NCBI RefSeq assembly: GCF_029076845.1
Contig: NZ_JARESE010000001.1
Span: forward strand, 1 to 64,000
Direction: 5' to 3'
Length of the DNA: 64,000 bases
From: Novosphingobium album (ex Liu et al. 2023)
GTDB lineage: Bacteria > Pseudomonadota > Alphaproteobacteria > Sphingomonadales > Sphingomonadaceae
The notes under the pieces were generated by a model. The model had not been told where the DNA came from. It worked only from the letters and a program-made list of their open reading frames with translations, and did no database searches. The translations under genes were made by a program, and so were the position numbers. Shown here piece by piece: positions 55,708-64,000 of this stretch. How positions within the stretch are numbered: the stretch's first letter is position 1; every line of letters begins with the position of its first letter.

Positions 55708-56736
55708 TCAGGCCACCAGCGTGCGGCTCTCGGCGATTTCGGAGATGCCGCGCTTGCCCTCGATCCGGTCAAGCTGGACGACGATGTCGATCACCGACGC
55801 CGCGTATTCCAGCGTTTCGGCTCGCGTCAGGCCGATGCCGGTCTGCATCGACATCAGCGCGATCTGCTCCAGCGCGCCGCGCGGCGTGTTGGCGTGGACC
55901 GTGGAGAACGAGCCGGGATGGCCGGTGTTGATCGCGCGCAGGAAGCTCACCGTCTCGCTGCCGCGCAACTCGCCCAGCACGATGCGATCGGGCCGGAGGC
56001 GCAGCGCCGATTGCAGCAGGTCGTTGGCCGAGACCTTGGCCTCGCCCAGCTCGCCCTTCACCGCGATCAGGCCGACGCCGTTGGCGCCCGGCAAGCGCAG
56101 CTCGGCGGTGTCCTCCACCAGCACCACGCGCTCGTGCGAGGGAATCTCGCGCAGCATGGCGTTGAGGAACGTGGTCTTGCCGGTGGACGTGCCGCCCGAG
56201 ATCAGGATCGTGCGCCGCCGCCGGATCGCATCGCGCAGGAAGGCGATCGGCTCGGCCATGGCATCGGGCATCGGCGGCTCGACCTGCGGCACGATCGGCC
56301 CGCGATCGTAAGCGTCGAGCGGCAAGTCGAGCAGGCGATGGCGGCGGATCGCCAGCGCCCAGTTCGCGCGCGTCGCGGGCGGGCCGACAAGCTGGATGCG
56401 CGCGCCGCCGGGCAGCGTCGCGGCCAGCAGCGGATGCTCGCGATTGATGCCCTGGTGGCTGATGCGCGCGACCTGCTCGGCCAGCCGCTGGAGCAGCTGG
56501 TTGTCCATTTCAGGCACGTCGATGCGCTGCATACCGGGATGCTCGGCATCCTCGATCCAGACCTCGCCCGGCCGGTTGACCAGGATCTCGGTCACGCTCT
56601 CGCGTTCCAGCCACGGCCGCAGCGGCGCCAGATAAGCGTCGAGATAGACACTGCGCGGTCCCTGCATCGCGTTATCCGCCAAAGCCTTCGCGGTCAGGCC
56701 GGCCCCCGGCTGGATCGGATGGACCTCCGCCGCCAC
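55708..56736 (-). CDS. virB11: Type IV secretion ATPase VirB11
   Basis: The 342-residue hexameric ATPase has Walker A GGTSTGKTTF (residues 181-190), the Asp box VVLVEDTAEL, Walker B-like LRLRPDRIVLGELRG and the His box STVHANTPRGALEQ. The start is GTG at 56736, 3 bp after the virB10 stop. It powers pilus assembly or substrate transfer at the inner membrane and is the last gene of the operon. Confidence 0.95.
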   Translation of the reverse strand: MAAEVHPIQPGAGLTAKALADNAMQGPRSVYLDAYLAPLRPWLERESVTEILVNRPGEVWIEDAEHPGMQRIDVPEMDNQLLQRLAEQVARISHQGINREHPLLAATLPGGARIQLVGPPATRANWALAIRRHRLLDLPLDAYDRGPIVPQVEPPMPDAMAEPIAFLRDAIRRRRTILISGGTSTGKTTFLNAMLREIPSHERVVLVEDTAELRLPGANGVGLIAVKGELGEAKVSANDLLQSALRLRPDRIVLGELRGSETVSFLRAINTGHPGSFSTVHANTPRGALEQIALMSMQTGIGLTRAETLEYAASVIDIVVQLDRIEGKRGISEIAESRTLVA

Positions 56737-56739
56737 GGA

Positions 56740-57837
56740 TCACGAGACCTTGGAGAAATCGAGATCCTTGGCCGTGAACACCCGGATCGGTTCGCCCTGG
56801 CGCACGCGGATGGTCGGCCCCACCTGCCCGCCCTGCTGGACCGCCGCCGCCGCCGCCGACTGGCCGCCACCGGCGATGACCACGCCGGCATTGCCCGTGA
56901 TCGTCGAAAGCCCGCCAACCACCGAGAGCAGCATGGCCGAGCCGAAGCGTTCGAAGAAGTGGCTGTTGACCTTGCCCGGCAGGCCGGTTTCGCCGCCGAA
57001 GGCGATCGCGGGCGAGCCGATGTTGACCGAGACGCCATCGGGCCGGATCAGCCGGGTCCAGATGACGTAGGCACGCTTCTGGCCGGCGGTCAGGCCGCTC
57101 TTGTACTGGCCGATCAGGCGCGAGGACCGCGGGACGAGCACGCGCTTGCCATCGAAGCTGCGCACGTCGGTGCTGACGATGGCGCGGACATAGCCGGGCA
57201 CATCGGTATCGATCGCGGTTTCCAGCACCGCCGGGATCAGCGTGCCTTGCGTCACCGTGGTTGCCGGGTCGAACGATCGGCTGGCGGTGGCCGCGCCGCC
57301 GCCGACGCCGCCGATGCGCGAGGCGAAATCATCGTTCGGGTTGCCAGCGCCCTTGCCGTCGGCCGAGGCGCCCGGCGCGGCGATGGCCACCGGATTGCCG
57401 CCGGCATCGAACACCACGGTGGGGCTGGCATGGGGATTGGAAGCGGGCGCGGTGGCGACCAGCGATTGCGGCGGCGCGGCCAGCACCGGCTGCGGCGCGG
57501 GGGCGGCGAGCGGCGCGGGCGCCGCGGCCCGGCCGGGCGCGGCCGGCGCCGCGACCACGCCGGCCGGCACGGGCGCGGCCTGGGGCGCGGCAGGCGCGGG
57601 CGCGTTATTGGCCGGGCCAGTGCGCGCGGCATCCATCGACCACAGCGTTACCCCGCCCAGCGCGGCGACGATCAGGACGCCGGCGGCCAGGCCCAGCCCG
57701 TCCGCCTTCTTGCGCTGGGTGACGGTGGGCAGGACATTGCGCGTGGCCAGATCGATGACCTCTGCCCCTTCGCCTTCGCGCGGATCGCGGTTTTCCGCGG
57801 GATCGAGGCGTTCACGGAATGCGGCATTGGGCGCCAT
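56740..57837 (-). CDS. virB10: Type IV secretion protein VirB10 (TrbI-like)
   Basis: The 365-residue protein has a cytoplasmic tail, one membrane helix (about residues 47-66), a long Pro/Ala-rich periplasmic linker and the C-terminal beta-barrel domain of VirB10. The C-terminal domain includes LIPAVLETAIDTDVPGYVRA and LVPRSSRLIGQYKSGLTAGQ, which help form the outer-membrane pore. It lies 3 bp from both virB9 and virB11. Confidence 0.93.
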   Translation of the reverse strand: MAPNAAFRERLDPAENRDPREGEGAEVIDLATRNVLPTVTQRKKADGLGLAAGVLIVAALGGVTLWSMDAARTGPANNAPAPAAPQAAPVPAGVVAAPAAPGRAAAPAPLAAPAPQPVLAAPPQSLVATAPASNPHASPTVVFDAGGNPVAIAAPGASADGKGAGNPNDDFASRIGGVGGGAATASRSFDPATTVTQGTLIPAVLETAIDTDVPGYVRAIVSTDVRSFDGKRVLVPRSSRLIGQYKSGLTAGQKRAYVIWTRLIRPDGVSVNIGSPAIAFGGETGLPGKVNSHFFERFGSAMLLSVVGGLSTITGNAGVVIAGGGQSAAAAAVQQGGQVGPTIRVRQGEPIRVFTAKDLDFSKVS

Positions 57838-57840
57838 GGA

Positions 57841-58749
57841 TCAGTCCTCCTTCAAGGCCGGAGCAACGGGTTGGGAAGCGGCGGCGACGCCTGTGGTGGC
57901 GGCGGGATCGGCGGGTGTTGTGGGCGCTGGCCCGGGGGGTTCCGGCGCCGGGGCCGCATCGGGCGTGGTGATGGGCGCGGCGGCCGGTTCGGGCCGCGTA
58001 TTCTCCAGCATCGCGCGCGCCTTGCCCGCGCGCAGCAGGATCGTGCGGGGCACATCGTCGATCACGATGGTGTTGCCGCGCACGGCATAATTGATCGGGC
58101 CCTCATCGCCCTTTTCGTTGCGCACCAGGATCGCGGGCACGGCCTGCTTGTCGGCCCACAGCAGGTAGGTCGCGTTGCCGTCGTCATAAATCCGCGAAGG
58201 CTGGATGCGCGAATCGCCGTCGCGCTTCCACGCGAAGTTGAGCATGGCTGGATCGACCGGCGCCTGCCCGGCATCGGCGGTCAGCGCCGCCTGCTCGGCC
58301 GCCGTCAGCCCGGCGAGTTCGGCCGGCGGGGTTTTTTCCTTCGGATAGGTGAACCGCAGCATATAGAGCGGCCGCGCCTTGGCCGAGGCGATAAGATCGA
58401 AGAAATAGGTGTGCTTGTCAGTCACCACCGTCATGTTGGTGCGCGCGCCGGCTTCCAGCGGTTTCACGAACAGCAGATTGGCGCGCTTGTTGGGGGTGAT
58501 CTGCCAGGTCTGCGAATCGCCGACCGCGACATTCTCGATCGATTCGTTCTCGTCGAACGCGATCGTCGCCTGGACGCCCAGCTTGCCGTCGATCCGCACG
58601 ACTTCGTTTTCGCTGTAAAGGCGTTCCGTCAGCCGCTCGTCGGCATGGACAGGGCCGGCCAACGCGAGCAGCGCGGCGCCGGCAAGCACCGTGGCGGCCG
58701 AAATCGTGACGGCGGGAATCCTGGCGGCGGGAAACTTGCCGCGGTTCAT
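57841..58749 (-). CDS. virB9: Type IV secretion protein VirB9 (CagX)
   Basis: The 302-residue exported protein has a signal peptide (cleavage near VHADE). The VirB9 N-terminal domain (VQATIAFDENESIENVAVGD, WQITPNKRANLLFVKPL, TNMTVVTDKHTYFFDL) and C-terminal domain (FAWKRDGDSRIQPSRIYDDG, WADKQAVPAILV) follow. The last 50 residues are a Pro/Ala-rich extension not typical of VirB9. It forms the outer-membrane core with VirB10 and normally the lipoprotein VirB7, for which I see no gene. It overlaps virB6 by 4 nt. Confidence 0.92.
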   Translation of the reverse strand: MNRGKFPAARIPAVTISAATVLAGAALLALAGPVHADERLTERLYSENEVVRIDGKLGVQATIAFDENESIENVAVGDSQTWQITPNKRANLLFVKPLEAGARTNMTVVTDKHTYFFDLIASAKARPLYMLRFTYPKEKTPPAELAGLTAAEQAALTADAGQAPVDPAMLNFAWKRDGDSRIQPSRIYDDGNATYLLWADKQAVPAILVRNEKGDEGPINYAVRGNTIVIDDVPRTILLRAGKARAMLENTRPEPAAAPITTPDAAPAPEPPGPAPTTPADPAATTGVAAASQPVAPALKED

Positions 58750-59981
58750 CGTATCATCTCCTGCGACTGGCGCTTGCCAGTATCGTTCGAGGCATTGCGG
58801 AAACGGCTGCCGATGCCGCGCGCGCGCGCTTCACCGCGCGGCGCCATCGGCTCGATCCCGCCGCCGACCACTTGCGTCACCACCGTGCGCCGCTCCCCCG
58901 CGCGGGCGGGAGCCTCGCCGGCGGGCCCGGCATCGGCCATCGCCGCCGCCGATGCGGCCGTGACCACGGCGGCGCGGCGCGGCGCGGTGGCCGGCGCGGC
59001 CGCCGCGCCGACGGGTGCCACACCAGCCGCCGCGTTCGCCATCGCGGCGCCATAAGCGACCATGCCGGCATCGGCCGACGGCGTCTTGTCCGACTTGCCC
59101 AGCCCGAACACGTCCCAGTTCGAAACCAGCGTGCCCGCGACCTTGAGCACCATGCCCATCAGCGCCAGATGCACCGCCGCCACCAGGAACAGCGCCATGG
59201 CCGCCCGGCCATCGACTTCACCGGCGGTCTGCGTCAGTTCCTGGAGGATCGGCACCAGCAGTTCCAGCGTGATGCCGCCGCCCAGCACGACGAACAGCGG
59301 CGTCAGCGCCGTCAGCGCGACGCCGCGCAGCCAGCCGGCGGTCAGCCCGCGCGTGCCGGAAAACAGCGCCATGACGACGAAGATCGGGCCCAGCGCCATC
59401 AGCACCGCCAGCGCGATCCGCGCGGTCAGCAGGATGCCGACCGTGCCGAGCAGCAGCATCAGCGCGCCCAGCCACATGACGCTGGAAGGGGTGAACATGC
59501 CTTGCGCGGCGGCCGCGGCCGACCCGGCGCCAGCCTGCCCGCCGCTGCCGCCGCTGGTTTCCGCCACTTGCGCGATGGCATTGAACACCACGTCGATGCG
59601 ATCGCCGAAGATCTGCGTCGCCGAACCGTCCGCGCCCATCAGCGACGAGGCGATCCAGTCCGGCCCGCCGACCGCGAGATTCCACATCACCCCCTGATAG
59701 GCGATCCAGCTCGTCGCGAACGTCAGCACCAGGCCAAGCGTCAGCATCCGGGGCGTCAGCGCCGAGATGCTCAGGCTCGATCGGCCGGTGAGCAGCGAAA
59801 TCGCGAAGAAGGCGATGTACAGCGTCAGCAGGATGGTCAGCACCGGGGCCATCGCCCCGTGCTCGCCGAACAGGCGGCCGAACGTGGCCGCGGTCATCTC
59901 GCCCGCGAGGCAATCGACCGCGCGCAGTGCCGGGGCCACCCCGGCCGAGGCATCGGCGGCGAGTTGTTCGCAAGCGCTCAT
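58746..59981 (-). CDS. virB6: Type IV secretion protein VirB6 (TrbL-like)
   Basis: The 411-residue polytopic inner membrane protein has about six helices between residues 45 and 290. It carries the family-like segments GDRIDVVFNAIAQV and ALGPIFVVMALFSGTRGLTAGWLRG, and a hydrophilic Ala-rich C-terminal tail. It forms part of the inner membrane channel. The ATG at 59981 overlaps the virB4 stop by 4 nt and its stop overlaps virB9 by 4 nt. Confidence 0.9.
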   Translation of the reverse strand: MSACEQLAADASAGVAPALRAVDCLAGEMTAATFGRLFGEHGAMAPVLTILLTLYIAFFAISLLTGRSSLSISALTPRMLTLGLVLTFATSWIAYQGVMWNLAVGGPDWIASSLMGADGSATQIFGDRIDVVFNAIAQVAETSGGSGGQAGAGSAAAAAQGMFTPSSVMWLGALMLLLGTVGILLTARIALAVLMALGPIFVVMALFSGTRGLTAGWLRGVALTALTPLFVVLGGGITLELLVPILQELTQTAGEVDGRAAMALFLVAAVHLALMGMVLKVAGTLVSNWDVFGLGKSDKTPSADAGMVAYGAAMANAAAGVAPVGAAAAPATAPRRAAVVTAASAAAMADAGPAGEAPARAGERRTVVTQVVGGGIEPMAPRGEARARGIGSRFRNASNDTGKRQSQEMIR

Positions 59982-62434
59982 TCGGCGGCCTCGGTCCAGA
60001 TCGCGCCGTCCGCGAAGCCATCGGGGGCATCGCCGGGCCAGTTGGCGCCGGTCAGCAGCGGATACCAGGCGGAAGGCTCGTCACCATAGCGTTCGCGCAA
60101 GGTGTCAAGCTTGCGCACCGTGCTTTCGCGGCCCGAAAGCACCGTCAGCACTTCGGGCATCCCCGCAAGGTCCAGCCGCACGACCACCGAGGCATCGGAC
60201 TGGCGGATCAGGAAGCAGCGGCTGTGCGCGGGCAGCGTGCGGATCACGTCCAGCTCGTGCTCGGTCAGGCCGAAGCCTTCGCAATAGTCCTCATAGCGCG
60301 CGCGGGCGTTGGGCATGAACAGCATCGTCGCGGTCTGCTCGACCAGCGCGGTGGCGATCTTCGAATCGAGCGCGTCGCGCGCGGACTGGGTGGCGAAGCC
60401 GACCAGCGCGTTGCGCTTGCGCAGCGTCTTGAGCCAGTCGCGAATGCGCGCGGCGAAGACCTCGTCGTCAAGCGCCTTCCAGCCCTCGTCGATCAGGATC
60501 ATCGTCGGCTCGCCATCGAGCCGCTCCTCGATCCGGTGGAAGATATACATCATCACCGGCGTGCGCAGGCGCGGGTTCTCCAGCAGCGCGGTCATGTCGA
60601 AGCCCAGCTTGCGCGCGGTCAGGTCCAGCCGGTCCTCGGCATTGTCGAACAGCCAGCCATGCTCGCCGCCGCCGTTGGGGCCATTGGCGATCCAGGCATC
60701 GAGCCGGCTGGCCAGGTCGCCCGGCTCGGGCCGGCGCGATCCGGCCAGCAGTTCGCGGAAATGCGAGAGGCGGCGCAGCGAGGGATCGTTGGCATACGCG
60801 GCATCGACCGCGCCGGCGATGATCGAAAGCTCCTCCGGCCCGCCGGCCTTCAGCAGCACGCCCAGCCAGTCACGCAGGAAGGCGCGATTCACCGCGTTGT
60901 CGGGCAGCGCCAGCGGGTTGAACCCGGTCGGTTGGCCGGCGACGATGCGGCTGTAATTGCCGCCGATACCGCGCAGGAACACTTCGGCGCCGCGATCCTT
61001 GTCGAACAGGATCGTGCGCGGGCTGAACTTCTGCGCCTGCGCGGCCAGGAAGTTCATCACCACCGTCTTGCCCGAGCCCGAAGGCCCGATGACGGTGAAA
61101 TTGCCCAGATCGCCCTGGTGGAAGTTGAAGAAGAACGGCGTCGCGCTGGTCGTCGCCAGCAGCGTCACCGCGTCGCCCCAGTGATTGCCGCTCGCCTGCC
61201 CCATGGCGAAGCCGTGGAGCGAGCCGAAACAGGCCATGTTGGCGCTGGAGATCAGCGCGCGACGCACGATGAAGCCTTCGTTGCCGGGAAGCTGGCCCCA
61301 GAAGCCCGGCTCCAGGTTCACGTCCTCGCGCACCGCGACCGCGCCGACATCGGCCAGCGCGGCGGCGCAGGACGCGGTCGCGAGGTCAAGCGCGGCCAGC
61401 GTCTCGGCGCGCACCAGCACCGAGAGGTGATGATCGCCGAAGCCGACCGCACCAGTGCCCAGCGCATCGCGCGCGGACATCATCTCGCGCCGCTCGCCCA
61501 TGGCTTCCTCGTCGGCGGACTTCAGCCGGCGGATCGCCAGATCGATGCGCTCACGCGCCACCTGCCGGTCGCACGGGGCATAGCTTTCCGTCAGCACCAG
61601 TTCGGCGGGCAGGCGCAGCAAGGCGTCGGTCAGGCCGGGCGCGGTGGTGTCCGGGTAATCCTTGAGGCTGACGAGCGAGGCGAAGCTCACCCCGGCCGAG
61701 CCGCGCAGCTCCATCGCATCGAGGCCGAAGCTGGCCCGGCGGTAGGGCAACATGTGGCCGATGTCGGTGCCTTCGACCGGGCGGCGCACCGGGCGCATCT
61801 CGCCATTGTAGAGCGCCGACAGCAGTTCCAGCACTTCGGAGCACTCGCCGGCCGCGCCGGCGTAATCGCCGAGCATCCGCGCGCCATAGGCGCCAAGCGA
61901 GGCGGTCATCGCGCTGGCGGCGGCGCGCAGCGCGCGGACATCGGCGGGATCGGCCTCCACCGGCCCCTGCCCGCCCGTGCCGACACCGCGCTTGAGCAGG
62001 CGCGAGAGCCGGTCCGCCCAGCCCGCCTTGCCGCGCGCGGGACGGCGCACCAGCGTGACGAACTGGTCATTGACGTAAAGCGCGCCCGAAGCGGTCCGCG
62101 CCCGCCAGCGCGCATCGATATGCGCGGCGAGCGGATCGTCGAAGTTGCCTTCCATCTCGATCTGCACGCGGCGGCGGATCACATGGTGATACAGCACGAA
62201 GCGCGCGTCGAGCGAGGAGCGCAGCAGCACTTCGCGCGTCGCCGCGTGGGCGTTCAGTTCGTCGGTGTCGGCGGTCTCGAACGCGAAGCCCGGCACCATC
62301 AGCGATAGCATTACCGAGCCATCGCGCAGCAGCACGACGTTCTCGTCCACCAGGGCAAGGTACGGCAGGCGGTCCCCCGCCAGCGATTCCTTCCTGCCCC
62401 ATCCGCTAAGGCCGCCGAACGTGCGCTTGGCCAT
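59978..62434 (-). CDS. virB4: Type IV secretion ATPase VirB4
   Basis: The 818-residue ATPase has an N-terminal CagE/TrbE/VirB domain, Walker A GPSGSGKT (residues 450-457) and Walker B TMILIDEGWKAL, plus FATQSARDAL. I chose the ATG at 62434 (MAKRTFGGLSGW) with GAGGAG upstream; a 30-residue extension would overlap virB3. It is the central motor of the secretion system and usually its best conserved gene. Confidence 0.95.
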   Translation of the reverse strand: MAKRTFGGLSGWGRKESLAGDRLPYLALVDENVVLLRDGSVMLSLMVPGFAFETADTDELNAHAATREVLLRSSLDARFVLYHHVIRRRVQIEMEGNFDDPLAAHIDARWRARTASGALYVNDQFVTLVRRPARGKAGWADRLSRLLKRGVGTGGQGPVEADPADVRALRAAASAMTASLGAYGARMLGDYAGAAGECSEVLELLSALYNGEMRPVRRPVEGTDIGHMLPYRRASFGLDAMELRGSAGVSFASLVSLKDYPDTTAPGLTDALLRLPAELVLTESYAPCDRQVARERIDLAIRRLKSADEEAMGERREMMSARDALGTGAVGFGDHHLSVLVRAETLAALDLATASCAAALADVGAVAVREDVNLEPGFWGQLPGNEGFIVRRALISSANMACFGSLHGFAMGQASGNHWGDAVTLLATTSATPFFFNFHQGDLGNFTVIGPSGSGKTVVMNFLAAQAQKFSPRTILFDKDRGAEVFLRGIGGNYSRIVAGQPTGFNPLALPDNAVNRAFLRDWLGVLLKAGGPEELSIIAGAVDAAYANDPSLRRLSHFRELLAGSRRPEPGDLASRLDAWIANGPNGGGEHGWLFDNAEDRLDLTARKLGFDMTALLENPRLRTPVMMYIFHRIEERLDGEPTMILIDEGWKALDDEVFAARIRDWLKTLRKRNALVGFATQSARDALDSKIATALVEQTATMLFMPNARARYEDYCEGFGLTEHELDVIRTLPAHSRCFLIRQSDASVVVRLDLAGMPEVLTVLSGRESTVRKLDTLRERYGDEPSAWYPLLTGANWPGDAPDGFADGAIWTEAAE

Positions 62435-62448
62435 CTTGGTCGTTCTCC

Positions 62449-62730
62449 TCAGGCAGCGTAGCTGTTGCAGCCCCAGCGTTGCCAGTTGGGCACGCGCGGG
62501 CATTTGCTGACCCTGGCGATCCACAGGTCGAAGACCCGGGGCTCACGCAGGCAGGCGAGATAGCCGATGCCGTGAATCACCACCGCGGCGGGCAGCGCCC
62601 AGAAGCTCTTGGTGATCAGGAAGATCTCGGTCGTCACCGCGGCATTGATGATGAAGTAGCTGTAGGTGACGCCGGCGAACATCTGCGGCCGGGTCAGCGC
62701 GCGGTGGACCGGATAGCGGGCGAGAGCCAT
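62449..62730 (-). CDS. virB3: Type IV secretion protein VirB3
   Basis: The 93-residue protein has one to two membrane helices (about residues 18-55) and the VirB3 pattern PVHRALTRPQMFAGVTY, with CLREPRVFDLW near the C-terminus. It works with VirB4 at the inner membrane. Its ATG overlaps the virB2 stop by 1 nt and it ends 14 bp before virB4. Confidence 0.88.
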   Translation of the reverse strand: MALARYPVHRALTRPQMFAGVTYSYFIINAAVTTEIFLITKSFWALPAAVVIHGIGYLACLREPRVFDLWIARVSKCPRVPNWQRWGCNSYAA

Positions 62731-63074
62731 CAGCCCGCCGCTGCCGACTGGATGCCCGAAACGATCGCGCCCGCCCCGAACAGAACGAAGCAGCCGATGA
62801 TGACCGTCGCGCCGAAGCGCCAGTTCATCCGTCCCGTCAGCATCATGAATCCTACCGCCGCCACGGCCATGACGGCCACCGCGGTGGCGACATTACCCAA
62901 TAAGGTGCCTTGAAGCCAGCCCAGCGCGGCCACGATCGGCCCGCTGCCGGCGGGATCGCCGCCCGCCACGGCCTGGGCTTGCGCCGCCGACGTCGCGGCA
63001 AGGCCGAACATCGATGCCAAGGCGCTGAAAAAACGCCGGAATTCACGCGAAATCATAGTATTGGGACGAATCAC
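62730..63074 (-). CDS. virB2: Type IV secretion pilin VirB2
   Basis: The 114-residue protein has a long signal peptide (ending SAAQAQA) and two hydrophobic helices (about residues 53-75 and 87-108), as in VirB2/TrbC pilins. The start is GTG at 63074 because GGAGG lies 5 bases upstream; the internal ATG at 63056 has no such site. It is the first gene of the secretion operon. Confidence 0.87.
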   Translation of the reverse strand: MIRPNTMISREFRRFFSALASMFGLAATSAAQAQAVAGGDPAGSGPIVAALGWLQGTLLGNVATAVAVMAVAAVGFMMLTGRMNWRFGATVIIGCFVLFGAGAIVSGIQSAAAG

Positions 63075-63132
63075 CGCAGCCTCCGTTTGGGGCGCGATGC
63101 GCTAATCTCATGACAGCATTGTGACTAAGCCG

Positions 63133-63167
63133 TCACCACGCGACCCCGTGACGGGGCCGCGTGGTGA
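63133..63167 (-). terminator. Long hairpin between the TPR gene and the virB operon
   Basis: Arms TCACCACGCG-A-CCCCG and CGGGG-C-CGCGTGGTGA pair with one mismatch around a 3-base TGA loop. It follows the TPR gene stop and precedes virB2 by about 60 bp. It can end TPR transcription or act as an attenuator for virB. The rest of the 256-bp gap shows no gene or clear promoter. Confidence 0.5.
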
Positions 63168-63330
63168 GGCCGATTGGCGGGGATCAGGGCTCGAACCGAT
63201 GCGGCGATGCGCTGCGTGGCACACCGCCTGCCGCGACTTTTTCCGAAGGGCGAGCGCTTCGCCGCCTGGCTGACCGGACCCGGGCAGCCCCGCTCCTGCC
63301 CGGCGATCCGGTTAAATATAATGCCTCGCT

Positions 63331-63696
63331 TCAGCGCGCGGCGATGGTGTTGGCCCGCAGCAGGTCCTGCAGCGCGTTGCGCGCGGCCCGGCGCGAATCC
63401 ATCCAGGTGCCGTCGGCCAGTTGCAAGTCATAGCGCACGTCCGTCGCCACCGCGGCGCGATAGGCGGCGATCGCCTTGTCGGTCATGCCGGTGCGCGCAT
63501 AGGCGGTGCCGAGATTGATGAGCGTGGCCGGATCGTCCGAAGCGGCGACCTCCAGCTTGCGGATGGCCTCGGTCGGCTGGCCCGCCTGCAGTTCGACGGT
63601 GGCGATGTCGTTCTTCTGCTCGACCGGCGTATCCATTGCCATCGAGAACGCCGACTGCGCGATGAGTGCGCTGGCGATAAGTGCGGTGGCCGACAT
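63331..63696 (-). CDS. Small exported TPR-repeat protein
   Basis: The 121-residue protein has a signal peptide (MSATALIASALIAQSAFSMA) and one to two tetratricopeptide-like helix pairs (GQPTEAIRKLEVAASDDPAT, INLGTAYARTGMTDKAIAAY). It is likely a periplasmic protein-interaction module of unknown partner. The ATG at 63696 has GGGAG seven bases upstream. It precedes the virB operon on the same strand but is separated from it by a strong hairpin, so a secretion role is unproven. Confidence 0.75.
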   Translation of the reverse strand: MSATALIASALIAQSAFSMAMDTPVEQKNDIATVELQAGQPTEAIRKLEVAASDDPATLINLGTAYARTGMTDKAIAAYRAAVATDVRYDLQLADGTWMDSRRAARNALQDLLRANTIAAR

Positions 63697-63772
63697 GATC
63701 GTTCTCCCAATATCCACTTCCATGCGAGCATTTGTCCGCCGATTTACGCCGGATCGCAACAAAATGACGCAA

Positions 63773-63937
63773 CTGTCATAAAATTGCAATGTTAGACTGA
63801 TTCGAACGTGATTCGGCGAGTCGAAGCTTGAGCCGGCCCATTTGCTTCCCGCCCGGATGCGATAATCGCGCGCCGATAGTCACATGCCAGTCACATAAGT
63901 CCACGAAACTGTCACGATACCGCCAACAAACTGTCAC
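63773..63937 (+). promoter_or_regulatory. Pho-box-like repeat region at the right edge
   Basis: CTGTCATAAAATTGCAAT (63773-63790) matches the first half of the PhoB consensus (CTGTCATAAA-) exactly. Further right, GTCAC repeats start at 63879, 63890, 63911 and 63933, spaced 11, 21 and 22 bp, the 11-bp periodicity of PhoB sites. All point rightwards, so the target gene should begin beyond the window. The remaining 63 bp up to 64000 hold no gene start that I can support. Confidence 0.45.
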
Positions 63938-64000
63938 CCCCCAGTTCTACACGCCGGCTAGCGACGACGGAGTCGCTGCGTCATTCGACCAGAAAATGGG

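Noticed and set aside
55576-59055. 1159-codon plus-strand open frame opposite virB11-virB6
   Set aside because: It is an antisense artefact over well-supported, tightly packed virB genes.
63170-63240. tRNA gene on the minus strand (GGTTCGAGCC resembling a T-arm, followed by a CCCCGCCA-like end)
   Set aside because: The five bases before the loop do not pair with those after it, and no matching acceptor 5' strand, D-arm or anticodon arm is present upstream.

Overview
This 64 kb window is chromosomal DNA of a high-GC alphaproteobacterium, most likely a sphingomonad (Novosphingobium/Sphingobium-like). The reasons are a SciP (DUF1153) gene with CtrA-type half-sites in front of it, two large TonB-dependent receptors, a degradative gene cluster of sphingomonad style, and dense GC-rich coding with many 1-4 nt gene overlaps. 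No rRNA, tRNA or CRISPR array was found.

Layout. (1) 1-6.3 kb: 3' remnant of an L-lactate dehydrogenase-like gene, creD, an Old-Yellow-Enzyme/FeS-flavin reductase, and a BlaI-type repressor with an M56 metalloprotease and an operator palindrome. (2) 6.3-9.7 kb: sdhCDA plus an exported protein of unknown role; sdhB is not here. (3) 9.9-13.1 kb: SDR, a lipoprotein-type subclass B3 metallo-beta-lactamase, prmA, and a frameshifted DUF2459 gene. (4) 13-18 kb: PilZ protein, sciP, ligA, recN. (5) 18-25 kb: a block between recN and bamD with a TonB receptor, a YezD-like protein, a serine hydrolase, a Rrf2 regulator with four cysteines, and an exported KatG; then bamD. (6) 26-39.4 kb: an accessory catabolic region (molybdopterin oxidoreductase, P450, two TauD-like dioxygenases, TetR, a DUF7065-like protein, sulfotransferase, a CMD-family protein, SDR). 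It is interrupted by an arsR-arsC-acr3 operon and contains a Fur-box-preceded small gene. (7) 39.4-46.2 kb: a three-gene transglutaminase / ATP-grasp / alpha-E operon predicted to make or process peptides. (8) 46.2-49.0 kb: a complete 2.77 kb IS1-like element with perfect 22-bp ends, an 8-bp target duplication and cargo (AAA+ ATPase plus two small proteins). (9) 49-52.8 kb: ppk-ppx. (10) 52.9-55.6 kb: a copper-type TonB receptor with a DUF2946-like protein. (11) 55.7-63.1 kb: a compact virB2-3-4-6-9-10-11 type IV secretion operon without recognisable virB5, virB7, virB8 or virD4. (12) A TPR protein and a PhoB-box-like repeat array at the right edge.

Functionally the window mixes housekeeping genes (respiration, DNA repair, outer-membrane assembly, polyphosphate, cell cycle) with accessory modules for stress, metal and antibiotic response and for catabolism. 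The most unusual object is the cargo-bearing IS. Other points of interest are the minimal T4SS, a near-leaderless arsR promoter embedded in twin operators, and an operator motif shared by the molybdopterin oxidoreductase and the first dioxygenase.
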